A stretch of DNA of 64,000 bases from Pseudomonadales bacterium (lineage in GTDB: Bacteria; Pseudomonadota; Gammaproteobacteria; Pseudomonadales; Azotimanducaceae), in contig JAEPOO010000003.1 of the NCBI GenBank assembly GCA_017642855.1, forward strand, positions 1 through 64,000, in the 5' to 3' direction. Both the position numbers and the translations under genes were made by a program. Below the pieces are notes generated by a model that searched no databases, was not told the origin of the DNA, and worked only from the letters and a program-made list of their open reading frames with translations. Positions within the stretch are counted from its first letter, which is position 1, and each line of letters starts with the position of its first letter. Shown piece by piece: positions 27,649-37,158 of this stretch.

Positions 27649-28674
27649 TTAGTTGTCTTTAAGTTGTTGTGTGAAGTCCGCAAACTCTTTCATCTTCTCG
27701 TTTGCGAGTCCACTACCAATTGCATCCTGTGCCATCTTGACGCCATCACCCAGACTGAGTGCGTTGCCAGACACATAGATTGCCGCGCCGGCATTAAGCG
27801 CAACCATATCCGAAGCAGACTCCATCGAACCATCCAGTGCCTGTTTCACGATCGCCAGACTTTCACTACTGTCTGCCACCCTTAACGGATCGAGCGACGC
27901 GACCTTCATGCCAAAGTCTTCCGGCGCCACATCGTATTCAGTGATCGAACCGTCTTTGAGCTCGGCGATATGGGTTTTAGCAGCAATGCTGATCTCATCG
28001 AGGCCGTCTCCGGAATGGACGACCATGACATGCTCGCTGCCGAGGTTACCCAACACCTCCGCAACCGGTCTCACCAGTTTGGCGTCGTAAACGCCCAAGA
28101 GCTGTCGCCGCGCACCGGCTGGATTGGTAAGCGGGCCCAGCATGTTGAATATTGTGCGCACGATCATTTCTCGCCTTGGACCTATGGCATGTTTCATCGC
28201 GCTGTGATGGCTCAACGCAAACAGAAACCCGACACCAATGGAGTCAATACAGCGGGCGACCTGCTCCGGTGACAACATGATCTCCGCACCGGAGGCTTCC
28301 AGCAGATCCGCGCTACCGCTTTTGGAAGATGCAGAACGATTGCCGTGCTTCGCCACCCTCGCGCCCGCGGCAGCGGCAACGAAAGCACTTGCGGTTGAAA
28401 CATTGAACTTGTTGGCACCACTACCGCCCGTGCCGCATGTATCGACCAGACCTTCCGTATCCACAAAAACTGGTGTCGCCAGTTCACGCATCACTTCTGC
28501 CGCACCAATGATTTCATCGACAGTTTCACCTTTGAGACGCAGACCAACAAGAAATCCGCCAATCTGTGCATCCGTGGCTTCCCCAGTCATGATCAACTTC
28601 ATCACCGCGTTCATTTCTGTTTTCGACAGGTCACGCCCATCGATAACGGTCGCTATAGCTGTTGGCATATCCAT
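27649..28674 (-). CDS. trpD: Anthranilate phosphoribosyltransferase
   Basis: TrpD transfers the phosphoribosyl group from PRPP to anthranilate. It has 341 residues. The PRPP-binding glycine loop DTCGTGGSGANKFNVST, followed by AKHGNRSASSKSGSADLLE, identifies the family. The start at 28674 lies 1 bp from the trpG stop, so it is coupled to trpG. It is a stand-alone TrpD, not a TrpGD fusion as in E. coli. Confidence 0.96.
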   Translation of the reverse strand: MDMPTAIATVIDGRDLSKTEMNAVMKLIMTGEATDAQIGGFLVGLRLKGETVDEIIGAAEVMRELATPVFVDTEGLVDTCGTGGSGANKFNVSTASAFVAAAAGARVAKHGNRSASSKSGSADLLEASGAEIMLSPEQVARCIDSIGVGFLFALSHHSAMKHAIGPRREMIVRTIFNMLGPLTNPAGARRQLLGVYDAKLVRPVAEVLGNLGSEHVMVVHSGDGLDEISIAAKTHIAELKDGSITEYDVAPEDFGMKVASLDPLRVADSSESLAIVKQALDGSMESASDMVALNAGAAIYVSGNALSLGDGVKMAQDAIGSGLANEKMKEFADFTQQLKDN

Positions 28675-28675
28675 A

Positions 28676-29260
28676 TCAGTGAGCTCCGTTCAGAAAGTTT
28701 CTCAATAGATCATGGCCGTGTTCGGTCAGTATCGATTCCGGGTGGAATTGGACACCGGCAATAGGGTATTCCTTGTGCCTAACGCCCATAATTTCTTCCA
28801 CTTCGCCATCTTCCGTTTCTGTCCATGCCGTGACTTCCAGACAATTCGGCAGGCTGGCCGGCTCAATGACCAGTGAGTGATAGCGAGTTGCTATGAAGGG
28901 GTTTTCCAATTGAGAAAAGACGCCTTCACCCTTATGGTAGATCTTTGAAGTTTTGCCGTGCATCACCTGCCCGGCCTTAACAATCCGGCCACCAAAAACC
29001 TGACCAATACTCTGGTGACCCAGACAGATCCCTAGAATTGGCACTTTCCCAGCAAAAGATTCAATGGCCTGCATAGAAATGCCAGCTTCATTCGGCGTAC
29101 ATGGGCCAGGCGAGATTACGATCGCCTCCGGACGCTTATCAGCAATCTCTTCTACCGAGATTTCGTCATTTCGATGGACTTCAACATCCGCGCCCAGTTC
29201 TCCGAGGTACTGCACAACGTTGAACGTAAAGGAGTCGTAATTGTCAATCATCAATAACAT
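28676..29260 (-). CDS. trpG: Anthranilate synthase glutamine amidotransferase subunit
   Basis: This glutaminase subunit supplies ammonia to TrpE and possibly also to PabB. It has 194 residues. The class I amidotransferase triad is visible: the nucleophile Cys in [15 protein letters not shown], and His and Glu in GVQFHPESI. It follows trpE by 2 bp. No second amidotransferase is in the window, so dual use in folate synthesis is possible. Confidence 0.95.
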   Translation of the reverse strand: MLLMIDNYDSFTFNVVQYLGELGADVEVHRNDEISVEEIADKRPEAIVISPGPCTPNEAGISMQAIESFAGKVPILGICLGHQSIGQVFGGRIVKAGQVMHGKTSKIYHKGEGVFSQLENPFIATRYHSLVIEPASLPNCLEVTAWTETEDGEVEEIMGVRHKEYPIAGVQFHPESILTEHGHDLLRNFLNGAH

Positions 29261-29262
29261 GA

Positions 29263-30822
29263 CTATTTGCCCTCCTGACCTACGACGGGCCGGGATTCAG
29301 CGCGATCAAAGGTTCGCTGATTTTCAGCCGCAACACCAGTCAGATCCAACCCGGATTCCGCCATCGCCGCGGCTTGAAAGATTGACCTTGCCTTATTGAT
29401 GGTCTCTTTCCACTCCAAGCGCGGGATCGAGTCTGCGACCACACCTGCGCCGGCTTGAATATAGAGCTTGTTATCTCTGACGATGGCCGTACGAATGGCG
29501 ATCGCCGTATCCATGTTGCCGTTCCAGGACAAATAACCAACCGCACCACCGAAGATGCCGCGCTTTTCCGGCTCCAATTCGTCAATGATTTCCATCGCCC
29601 GCACCTTAGGCGCGCCACTTAAGGTCCCCACTGGTAGCGTTGCTCTCAGGACATCAACCGGGCCAATCTCTTTCTTCACCTGCCCTCGCACGTTAGATGC
29701 AATGTGCATGACATGGGCATATCGCTCGACAATCATCATCTCGTTCACTTCGACACTACCCGTCTGACAGACCTTTCCGATATCGTTGCGGCCGAGGTCG
29801 ATCAGCATCAGGTGTTCTGCGATCTCTTTCGGATCGTCCAGAAGCTCTTTTTCCATAGCAAGATCTTCCTCCTCTGTTTCACCACGACGCCGAGTACCGG
29901 CTAAAGGTCGGACAGTCACCTCACCGTGATCGAGTCGAGCCAGGATTTCAGGGGAGGAACTCACAATCTGAAACTCTTCGAGATCAAGAAAATACATGTA
30001 AGGCGATGGGTTCAGGGATCTCAGGGCCCGGTAAAGGTTGAGCGGATCGCTCTCAAAGGACACTGACATTCGTTGTGCCAGGACAACCTGCATGACGTCA
30101 CCTTCGATAATGTATTCACGAATGCGTTCAACATCGTTTTTGAAATTTTCCTCGCCGTAGCTGGAGACGAAATCCGCCTCGTGTAAAACAGGCCCTTGAG
30201 CGGGCAACCTCAATTCATCAGGTACTGGATTTCGAAGTCGAGACTCCATTTCATCCAGTCGCGCCTGCGCCCGCTCGAAACTACCGGCATCTTCAGGATT
30301 GCCGTGCGTCATCAGGTGAACGCGGCCAAGCACATTGTCAAAAATGATGACGTCATTCGACACCATCAGCAGGATATCTGGGGTCTCGAGCGTATCCGGA
30401 GGTGCCGTGTCGCTGATCTTCTTTTCAACATAACGAATGGTGTCGTAACCGAAGTAACCGACCAGCCCACCGGTATAAACGGGTAGGTGCTCAAGATCGG
30501 GGTAAGAAAACCTCGCCTGGAACTGCTCCACATAGTCGAGCGGATCATCACAGTCGAACTGCTCAGTCTGCTTACCGCTTTCAAAAACGGATACCTGATG
30601 GCCGTGAATTTTTATAATGTCGTTGGACGGTAGACCTACCACCGAATAACGGGACCACTTTTCGCCGCCCTGATTGGCGGACTCGAGCAGATAGCTGTAA
30701 GGACCCCTGGCCACTTTGACATAGCAGGACAGCGGCGTCTCAAGGTCAGCAAACAGTTGACGAACCACTGGAACGTGGTTGTACCCTTCTTTTCCCAGTT
30801 GTACGAATTGTTCAGGCGTCAT
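29263..30822 (-). CDS. trpE: Anthranilate synthase component I
   Basis: TrpE converts chorismate to anthranilate with TrpG. At 519 residues it has the normal length. The N-terminal region holds the tryptophan feedback element LLESA. The catalytic half has [41 protein letters not shown] and the [11 protein letters not shown] end motif. It is the first gene of trpEGDC. Upstream (30857-30948) is a Trp-containing leader peptide with hairpins, so attenuation by tryptophanyl-tRNA level is likely. Confidence 0.97.
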   Translation of the reverse strand: MTPEQFVQLGKEGYNHVPVVRQLFADLETPLSCYVKVARGPYSYLLESANQGGEKWSRYSVVGLPSNDIIKIHGHQVSVFESGKQTEQFDCDDPLDYVEQFQARFSYPDLEHLPVYTGGLVGYFGYDTIRYVEKKISDTAPPDTLETPDILLMVSNDVIIFDNVLGRVHLMTHGNPEDAGSFERAQARLDEMESRLRNPVPDELRLPAQGPVLHEADFVSSYGEENFKNDVERIREYIIEGDVMQVVLAQRMSVSFESDPLNLYRALRSLNPSPYMYFLDLEEFQIVSSSPEILARLDHGEVTVRPLAGTRRRGETEEEDLAMEKELLDDPKEIAEHLMLIDLGRNDIGKVCQTGSVEVNEMMIVERYAHVMHIASNVRGQVKKEIGPVDVLRATLPVGTLSGAPKVRAMEIIDELEPEKRGIFGGAVGYLSWNGNMDTAIAIRTAIVRDNKLYIQAGAGVVADSIPRLEWKETINKARSIFQAAAMAESGLDLTGVAAENQRTFDRAESRPVVGQEGK

Positions 30823-30856
30823 GACTCTCTACCAAATTATTACCGACTTAAAGGAT

Positions 30857-30896
30857 GGGACGACTGTCCCGGGGCGAATACTCTGTTAGCTTCGCC
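30857..30896 (-). promoter_or_regulatory. Candidate trp attenuator hairpins between trpL and trpE
   Basis: On the minus strand GGCGAA (30896-30891) pairs with TTCGCC (30878-30873); this stem overlaps the second Trp codon of trpL, so a stalled ribosome would block it. Just downstream GGGAC-AGTC-GTCCC (30870-30857) forms a second hairpin followed by ATCCTTTAAG, a weak T-tract. The layout suits translational attenuation, but the two stems sit side by side and the terminator is weak. Confidence 0.45.
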
Positions 30897-30948
30897 AGGA
30901 GAGAGCTGGCCAAAAAGGGCCAGATTTTTGGCTAAAAACGTTGGTCAT
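30886..30948 (-). CDS. trpL: trp operon leader peptide, 20 residues with two Trp
   Basis: A 21-codon frame starts at ATG 30948 with AAGGG 6 bp upstream, a strong ribosome site, and ends at TAA 30886, 63 bp before trpE. The peptide begins MTNVFSQK and has Trp at positions 13 and 18 of 20, far above chance. Inside it, GCCAAAAA (30909-30916) can pair with TTTTTGGC (30925-30932), or CTGGCC with GGCCAG (30906-30923); these stems exclude each other. Position, size and Trp content fit a leader peptide that senses charged tRNA-Trp. Confidence 0.75.
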   Translation of the reverse strand: MTNVFSQKSGPFWPALSWRS

Positions 30949-30992
30949 CGGTAACCCTTACATTGCGCTGCGAAGCTTAAATGATTGCGGAC

Positions 30993-31655
30993 TCAGGACG
31001 CAAGCGCGGCCCGCATGGCAGAGATTGTCTCCGCATAGTCAGGGCTATCAAAAATTGCGGATCCTGCCACGAAAGTATCCGCGCCCGCTTCCGCAATCTC
31101 TTTGATGTTGTCGACCTTAACGCCACCATCAATCTCAATCCGAATGTCCGAGCCCGAAGATTCCACACGGCGCCTGGCTTCCTGCAATTTGTCCAGCGCT
31201 GCCGGGATGAATGACTGACCGCCAAACCCGGGATTCACAGACATGATTAGTATCATATCGACTTTATCCATGACGTGATCCAGATAGCTGAGCGGCGTTG
31301 CAGGATTAAAGACCAGCCCGCTCTTGCAATCGTTTTCTCGAATCAGCTGAAGCGATCGATCGATGTGTTCGGAACCTTCTGGATGAAAGGTAATGTAAGT
31401 TGCACCCGCATCGGCAAATGCCTGAATCAATCCATCTACCGGTTTTACCATCAGGTGAACATCAATCGGCGCTTCGATGCCAAATTTGCGCAGATCATTT
31501 AAGATCTTAGGGCCAAAGGTCAGCACGGGCACATAGTGGTTATCCATCACATCAAAATGAATAATGTCAGCCCCGGCTTCGAGTACATCCTGGACTTCTT
31601 CACCCAGGCGGGCGAAGTCGGCTGAAAGAATTGAAGGGGCAATCAGTTGGCTCAA
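30993..31655 (-). CDS. rpe: Ribulose-phosphate 3-epimerase
   Basis: Rpe interconverts ribulose-5-phosphate and xylulose-5-phosphate in the pentose phosphate pathway. From TTG 31655 it has 220 residues, the family length, and begins [17 protein letters not shown]. Metal-site motifs [27 protein letters not shown] and EIDGGV are present. I chose the TTG because GGAG lies 7 bp upstream and family members start here; a GTG at 31700 would add 15 unconserved residues. It lies upstream of trpL-trpE as in pseudomonads, but the phosphoglycolate phosphatase gene often found between them is absent. Confidence 0.94.
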   Translation of the reverse strand: MSQLIAPSILSADFARLGEEVQDVLEAGADIIHFDVMDNHYVPVLTFGPKILNDLRKFGIEAPIDVHLMVKPVDGLIQAFADAGATYITFHPEGSEHIDRSLQLIRENDCKSGLVFNPATPLSYLDHVMDKVDMILIMSVNPGFGGQSFIPAALDKLQEARRRVESSGSDIRIEIDGGVKVDNIKEIAEAGADTFVAGSAIFDSPDYAETISAMRAALAS

Positions 31656-31726
31656 GTGTTTTCTCCGCCGGTAAGTTGCTTTAGAAGATGCTGTTGCCAC
31701 TATTGTAAAGGAAACAAAGGGCTCAA

Positions 31727-32404
31727 TCAGGATTGAACATAAGCCCGAAGTTCTTCCAGACGATCCATCGTTCCCACATCACACCAATAGCCTGTGAAAT
31801 GAATACCATGCATTCGACCGTCCGCTATCGCTTTGTCAAAAACCTGTCGCAACGGAAAAGAGTCCCCAGATTCACCTTGCACCAGTTCAGGGGAAAAGAT
31901 CGCAACACCCGTATAAGTAAAGGTCTGGCTGTCATCACCACTCGCCAGCTTAAGGACACCGTCACCGGCAATCTGGAAATCGCCAGACGGATGGTGCGGA
32001 GGATTATCCGTCATCACCATGAGGCCAAGACTGTCTTCCGGTAAATTCTTGGGTAACAGTGACAAGTTAAACTCTGAGTAGGTGTCACCGCTGATACAAA
32101 GAAAAGGCGCGTCACCCAGCAGGGGAAGCGCTCGCAATATGCCACCACCTGTCTCAAGCAGCTCGCTTTCTCTGGAATACTGGATATTGAGTCCTAACCT
32201 TGAGCCATCACCCAGGGTCTTCTCGATCTGATCACCCAGGTGATGCAGATTAACAACAACCTCCTCAACACCCGCCTGCCTCAATTTCTCCAGTTGGTAC
32301 TCCAACAGCGGACGACCGCCGACAGAAATCAATGGCTTGGGCGTCTCAAGTGTCAACGGCCTGAGGCGTTTGCCAAGACCTGCGGCCAGCACCATGGCCT
32401 TCAT
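31727..32404 (-). CDS. murU: N-acetylmuramate-1-phosphate uridylyltransferase
   Basis: MurU makes UDP-MurNAc from MurNAc-1-phosphate in the cell-wall recycling bypass. It has 225 residues and the nucleotidyltransferase signature [20 protein letters not shown], and GDTYSEF. General sugar-phosphate nucleotidyltransferases look alike, but the start overlaps the stop of the amgK gene by 4 bp, the usual amgK-murU pair. The two act in sequence on recycled MurNAc. Confidence 0.9.
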   Translation of the reverse strand: MKAMVLAAGLGKRLRPLTLETPKPLISVGGRPLLEYQLEKLRQAGVEEVVVNLHHLGDQIEKTLGDGSRLGLNIQYSRESELLETGGGILRALPLLGDAPFLCISGDTYSEFNLSLLPKNLPEDSLGLMVMTDNPPHHPSGDFQIAGDGVLKLASGDDSQTFTYTGVAIFSPELVQGESGDSFPLRQVFDKAIADGRMHGIHFTGYWCDVGTMDRLEELRAYVQS

Positions 32405-33426
32405 AAGGGCAATCTCGGCTGAACTTGCTCTCGAAGGAATGCAGACAGACTCGACAGCGCGGGATACATATCGCTCGCTTCCTGCAGATAGCTGATAACC
32501 AGGGGAATATCTTTTAGATACCCAGGCTTGCCATCTCTGAGATTAAGGCGGCTAAAAATTCCAGCGCACTTCAGATGTCGTTGCGCACCCATAAGGTCAA
32601 ACCATTCCAACACCGGCGCATCGGCGCTGACAATTTCTCCCGCAATAAGCTTGTCTCTGAATGCTGACACCGACTGCTCTACCACCTCTCGATCAAAGCG
32701 GTAGTAACAGTCCTTGTAAAGCGACACCAGGTCATAAGTCACCGGACCTATCACAGCATCCTGAAAATCGATGATGCCTGGCGCATTTGATTCAACAACC
32801 ATCAAGTTTCGGCAATGGTAATCACGATGGACAAAGCCCGTTGGTTGTTCCAGCGCCCTTTGTGAGAGGAACAAATAGACCTGCTGCAGCATAGATCTGT
32901 CAGCATCGGACAATTCGATCCCCAGTTGCTTCTCAAGAAACCACTCGTGAAAAAGACTCATTTCATCAAGCAGTCTTTGCTCATCGTACGGAGGCAGCTC
33001 ACAGGTCACCGCCATCATTCGAACAATGCCATCTATCGCCTCACGATAGAGTGACGGAATACGTGAAGGTTCCGAATTCATGACATCCAGGTAAAGCGTG
33101 TTGCCTAAATCCGTTACCGCCATAAACCCCTGTTCCAGATCACTGGCAACCACACGAGGGCAATTGAGATTTCCGTCGATCAGGGCGCCGGATATTTTCA
33201 GAAAGCTTTCGTTGTCTTCATGTTCCGGGGGCGCGTCGACAAAAACCAGGCCGAGCCCGGATACCTTTCGTCCGTCAACCTTATGTTCGTCAACATCGAA
33301 CCTGAAGTAGCGTCGAAAACTGGCATCATCGGACACAGGTCTGAGCTCAGCTTCTGCAGGAATCTCAACACCAAGGTCCTCTGATTTCGCCCAGCTGGCG
33401 AGCGCCTCGGCTCTGACATCTTTCAT
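32401..33426 (-). CDS. amgK: N-acetylmuramate/N-acetylglucosamine anomeric kinase
   Basis: AmgK phosphorylates MurNAc at C1 for MurU. It has 341 residues with the aminoglycoside-phosphotransferase fold. The N-terminal lobe has DASFRRYFRF, the catalytic loop is GFVHRDYHCRNLMV, and the metal site is IDFQDAVIGP. I took ATG 33426; TTG 33447 would add seven residues and has no better ribosome site. It is divergent from lptD across 45 bp and overlaps murU by 4 bp. This pathway gives intrinsic fosfomycin tolerance in pseudomonads because it bypasses MurA. Confidence 0.92.
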   Translation of the reverse strand: MKDVRAEALASWAKSEDLGVEIPAEAELRPVSDDASFRRYFRFDVDEHKVDGRKVSGLGLVFVDAPPEHEDNESFLKISGALIDGNLNCPRVVASDLEQGFMAVTDLGNTLYLDVMNSEPSRIPSLYREAIDGIVRMMAVTCELPPYDEQRLLDEMSLFHEWFLEKQLGIELSDADRSMLQQVYLFLSQRALEQPTGFVHRDYHCRNLMVVESNAPGIIDFQDAVIGPVTYDLVSLYKDCYYRFDREVVEQSVSAFRDKLIAGEIVSADAPVLEWFDLMGAQRHLKCAGIFSRLNLRDGKPGYLKDIPLVISYLQEASDMYPALSSLSAFLREQVQPRLPL

Positions 33427-33436
33427 GAAAACTGAC

Positions 33437-33464
33437 TGACCAAACAAATTGAATGCTTTATTAT
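33437..33464 (+). promoter_or_regulatory. Possible lptD promoter
   Basis: TGACCA (33437-33442), a 16-bp spacer and TATTAT (33459-33464) lie in the 45-bp amgK/lptD gap. The -10 is only 7 bp from the lptD ATG, so the transcript would be nearly leaderless. No Shine-Dalgarno precedes the ATG, which agrees with that. The -35 match is poor. Confidence 0.25.
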
Positions 33465-33471
33465 CCTCGCA

Positions 33472-35856
33472 ATGCTTCGATCGACAAAATTACCAGCCTG
33501 CCTGCGTGCCGCGAAGCTATCCCCGCTGTTTCTCTTGATCTTTACACAGACCCTTTTCGCAGGAACTGCGGCGGAAACGGATTGGCAAGTCACAGCAGAA
33601 ATGGGTCAATGTCGCGGCGCTTATGTCGAAAAAGACGTCATTGTGCCTTCACCCGGCCTGATTGAAGCAACTGCCGACAGCATCCTGCATGTTGAGGGCC
33701 ATTCAACAACCTTCACCGGGGACATCCTGGTCCGGCAGAACGGACGAGCGCTCTCTGGCGATTTCGCGACCCTGGATGCCGCGAGTGAAACATTTACGGC
33801 TGAAGGTGATATCGAACTCAGACAAGAAGGTCTGCTTCTTAAAGGCACAAATATCAGCGGCAGCCTGCTCGCTGATACCGCAGCAGTCGACAGTGCCAGT
33901 TTCCTGATGCATCAGACCCGATTACGAGGAACGGCTTCATCGCTGGAGCGAACCTCTGATCAGCAGCTGCACATCACCGACGGTAATTTCACAACCTGTG
34001 AACCCGATGACAACACCTGGTCCGTTACCGGGAGAGAGATCAATCTCAAAACCGCAGAGGGATACGGAACGGCCAGGGACATGAAGCTCAAGATTAAAGA
34101 CATCCCGGTCGCATACTTTCCCTACTTTCGATTTCCACTTGGAGAAAATCGGCAATCCGGTTTTCTATGGCCATCTGCAGGACACGACAGTGACGGCGGT
34201 ACCGACATTGCAATTCCCTATTATTTCAATCTGGCGCCGCACTATGACGCGACCTACACGCTTCGAAGTATCTGGAAGCGTGGCGTGATGCACGAAGGTG
34301 AATTCAGATTCCTGAATGACTACTCCAACAACACAATCGCCGGAACCTTCCTGCCTTCCGACGACCGTTACGACGACCGAACGATCATCGATTCAACCAA
34401 CCCTGAGCAGTCCGACCAGGATCGATGGTTGGTCCATGTGAATCATCGGGGAAGAAAAGGTCCCTGGTCATCGATGCTCAGCTATACCAATGTTTCTGAC
34501 ATCGACTACCTCGAGGACCTGGGTGGCTTCAGCAATACCGATTCCGAATTCGATCGTGCTCTGGACAACACAGACGCCCCGGCACTTGTTCGCCAGGCCA
34601 AACTCGCCTTCACACGGGCCAACTGGCAGTCAAAGCTTGAGCTGCGTGGATTTCAGTCGTTGAACCAGGTGCAACCCAATCAGTATGAAACGCTACCCAG
34701 ATTTACCCTAAGCGGGAAAAAACAGTTTGGCCAAGTGAAGACTGAAGGGCTGATCCAGGCCACGGCTTTTGACAAGAGAGACGATGTCGATCCAGAGGGC
34801 ACCCGTATCGTCGCAGATCTCGGAGCCAGCACTTCATTCAGCAATAACTGGGGTTTTGTCACACCATCGGTTCGCTATATACACCGGGACTATAGTCTCG
34901 ACGAGACGCTGCCGGGTGATCGAGACGACGCCAGCATCGGCACTGCCATTGCTTCACTGGACGCCGGCATTGTTTTCGACAGAGCAACGTCTTTTCGAGG
35001 GACGGAAGCCACGCAAACCCTGGAACCCCGGATTTACTATCTCTATGTCGAAGAAGAGTTCCAGGATGACCTGCCCTTCTTCGATACCACCAGACTGACG
35101 CCCACCTACGATGAGTTGTTCCGGCAAACCCGCTATGCAGGCTATGACCGAATCGGGGACGCGAATCGAATAGCACTGGGTCTGAGCAGCAGCATTTACC
35201 GGTTATCGGATGGTAAAGCGCTTATCTCAGCGAGTATCGGACAGATCTTCCACTTCGAAGATCGCGAAGTGGTGGATGGCGATTTCACCGGCAATGATCC
35301 GATGGCAGACTCCTCGCCCCTGTTCATGTCATTGACAACCTATCTGGCCAACTGGCGATTCAGAGCCACCTACGAACACGACACTGAAGAAAATCAGTCC
35401 AATCGAGGGTATTTTTCGGCGTCCTATCGAAGCCCCAAAAACACCGTTTTTAACGTTAACTACGCGATGACCCGGGAAAATCAGCAACGTGGCATTCGCC
35501 CCCGGCAGAACGAAGAAACTGACATTTCTTTTATCTGGCCTCTGGGAAATCGCGAAGTCTGGAGCCTAATCGGCCGCTGGAACTATGGTTGGGATACAGA
35601 TCAGACCATAGAGTCTTTGGTGGGTCTCGAATACAATGACTGCTGCTGGGCCGTCCGTGTCGTTTTCAGGCGACACCAGGAAAGGCCAAGGGGGTTAGTG
35701 ATAACAACTCCCGGCGCACCGCCTCAATTCGTTATTGATCGGCGAGCCGACAGCGGTATCTACGTTGAATTCCAGCTGAAAGGTCTGGGTTCACTGGGTG
35801 GCAGATTGGACAATTTATTGAGTAACTCCATACCGGGCTTCGCACCGGGACGATAG
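33472..35856 (+). CDS. lptD: LPS assembly outer-membrane protein LptD
   Basis: LptD forms the outer-membrane barrel that inserts lipopolysaccharide with LptE. It has 794 residues: a signal peptide (about 1-33), a periplasmic jelly-roll domain (about 50-210, with repeated L-x-G and D-G-D-I type strands), then a large barrel. The family motif YFPYFRFPLG is at about 212-221. Four cysteines are placed as in E. coli, at 47, 176, 724 and 725, so the disulfide pairing that controls LptD maturation is probably kept. surA follows after 3 bp, the conserved pairing with the chaperone that folds LptD. Confidence 0.95.
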   Translation: MLRSTKLPACLRAAKLSPLFLLIFTQTLFAGTAAETDWQVTAEMGQCRGAYVEKDVIVPSPGLIEATADSILHVEGHSTTFTGDILVRQNGRALSGDFATLDAASETFTAEGDIELRQEGLLLKGTNISGSLLADTAAVDSASFLMHQTRLRGTASSLERTSDQQLHITDGNFTTCEPDDNTWSVTGREINLKTAEGYGTARDMKLKIKDIPVAYFPYFRFPLGENRQSGFLWPSAGHDSDGGTDIAIPYYFNLAPHYDATYTLRSIWKRGVMHEGEFRFLNDYSNNTIAGTFLPSDDRYDDRTIIDSTNPEQSDQDRWLVHVNHRGRKGPWSSMLSYTNVSDIDYLEDLGGFSNTDSEFDRALDNTDAPALVRQAKLAFTRANWQSKLELRGFQSLNQVQPNQYETLPRFTLSGKKQFGQVKTEGLIQATAFDKRDDVDPEGTRIVADLGASTSFSNNWGFVTPSVRYIHRDYSLDETLPGDRDDASIGTAIASLDAGIVFDRATSFRGTEATQTLEPRIYYLYVEEEFQDDLPFFDTTRLTPTYDELFRQTRYAGYDRIGDANRIALGLSSSIYRLSDGKALISASIGQIFHFEDREVVDGDFTGNDPMADSSPLFMSLTTYLANWRFRATYEHDTEENQSNRGYFSASYRSPKNTVFNVNYAMTRENQQRGIRPRQNEETDISFIWPLGNREVWSLIGRWNYGWDTDQTIESLVGLEYNDCCWAVRVVFRRHQERPRGLVITTPGAPPQFVIDRRADSGIYVEFQLKGLGSLGGRLDNLLSNSIPGFAPGR

Positions 35857-35859
35857 AAC

Positions 35860-37158
35860 ATGACGATGAACAAAAAGATGATTCTCCTGGCCGCACTTCT
35901 GGCCGGAACTATTTTATCGCTGAGCGGTCAGGCTGCACTGGTTCTGATTGACAGACTCGCAGTGGTGGTCGACCAGGACGTCATCATGCAATCGGAAATT
36001 GATGAGCGCACGCGGGCCATCAAGGCGCAGTTCGCTGCCCAGCCAAACACGAGGGTGCCTCCAGACGACATTCTCCAGGACCAGGTCATCGAGAGGCTGA
36101 TTATTGAGAGTTTGCAACTGCAGATGGCCGACCGTGCTGGCATCAGAATTAGCGACGCTGAGCTGAATGACGCCTTGAACAGCATCGCCGCACAGAACAG
36201 CATGTCTCTGGATCAGTTTCGAATCGCACTCGCCAATGACGGTATGAGTTGGGCTGCGATGCGCGAGCAGGTACGAAGGGAATTCGCCATTTCGCGAGTC
36301 CAGCAAGGCGTCATGCGTCGTCGTATCCAGGTCAGTGAACAGGAAGTACAGAACTTCCTTGCTTCAGACCTCGGTGAATCCTTGACCGCAGATCAGTACC
36401 GACTCGGTCACATACTGCTTGATCTACCCAACAACCCAAGTGCAAATGACATCAGGCAAGTCAGAGCCCAGGCAGAAGAACTCCACAAGCGGCTCGAAAA
36501 TGGAGAGGACTTCGCCAGTCTTGCGATCCAGTATTCATCGGGACAGAACGCCCTGAGTGGCGGAGATATGGGTTGGCGTAAGCCCGTCCAGCTGCCCAGC
36601 ATCTTCTCTGATCTGGTTGAAGACATGACTGTCGGCGACATTCAAGGTCCCATCAAGAGTGGAAGAGGATTTCATCTGATCAAATTGGTTGAGAAGCGCG
36701 GTGCAACCTCTGAAGGGCAGATCGCCCAGACACGCGTCCGGCACGTCCTGGTACAGCCAAACGAAATTAGATCAGAGCGTGAAGCTGAAGATCTCGCCAA
36801 GACACTGCGTGAAGAAGTCGCTGGTGGCAGGGATTTTGAAGAGGTCGCCAAGCTATATTCAGATGACCCGGGCTCAGCTCTGAGCGGTGGTGATCTCGGC
36901 TGGACACGTCAAGGGGTGTTCGTGCCCGAGTTCGAACAGACCATGAGTAAAACGGAATTGAACCAGCTAAGCGAAGTGTTCAGAAGCTCCCACGGCTATC
37001 ACTTCCTCGAGGTCACCGGACGAAGGGTCGAAGACTTTTCCGAGCGCTTCAAGATGGGTCAGGCCGAAAACTATCTGAGAAACCAGAAGTTTGATGAGGA
37101 ACTCGACAGCTGGCTTCGTGAAATTCGTGATGAAGCCTTTGTCGAAATCAAAATCTGA
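35860..37158 (+). CDS. surA: Periplasmic peptidyl-prolyl isomerase/chaperone SurA
   Basis: SurA escorts outer-membrane proteins, LptD included, through the periplasm. It has 432 residues with a signal peptide ending near QAA, an N-terminal chaperone domain (RLAVVVDQDVIMQSEIDER) and two parvulin domains, each with the LSGGD-[ML]-GW motif (about residues 226 and 342). ATG codons at 35860 and 35866 are both possible starts. It overlaps pdxA at its 3' end. This is normal family architecture. Confidence 0.95.
   Translation: MTMNKKMILLAALLAGTILSLSGQAALVLIDRLAVVVDQDVIMQSEIDERTRAIKAQFAAQPNTRVPPDDILQDQVIERLIIESLQLQMADRAGIRISDAELNDALNSIAAQNSMSLDQFRIALANDGMSWAAMREQVRREFAISRVQQGVMRRRIQVSEQEVQNFLASDLGESLTADQYRLGHILLDLPNNPSANDIRQVRAQAEELHKRLENGEDFASLAIQYSSGQNALSGGDMGWRKPVQLPSIFSDLVEDMTVGDIQGPIKSGRGFHLIKLVEKRGATSEGQIAQTRVRHVLVQPNEIRSEREAEDLAKTLREEVAGGRDFEEVAKLYSDDPGSALSGGDLGWTRQGVFVPEFEQTMSKTELNQLSEVFRSSHGYHFLEVTGRRVEDFSERFKMGQAENYLRNQKFDEELDSWLREIRDEAFVEIKI

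Noticed and set aside
30906..30929. Plus-strand intrinsic terminator (CTGGCC stem plus T5) upstream of trpE
   Set aside because: No plus-strand gene ends here and the sequence lies inside trpL; the palindrome is better explained by the leader structure.
37091..37129. Upstream TTG start for pdxA
   Set aside because: It would embed 39 more bases in surA and add residues absent from the family; the ATG at 37130 fits better.
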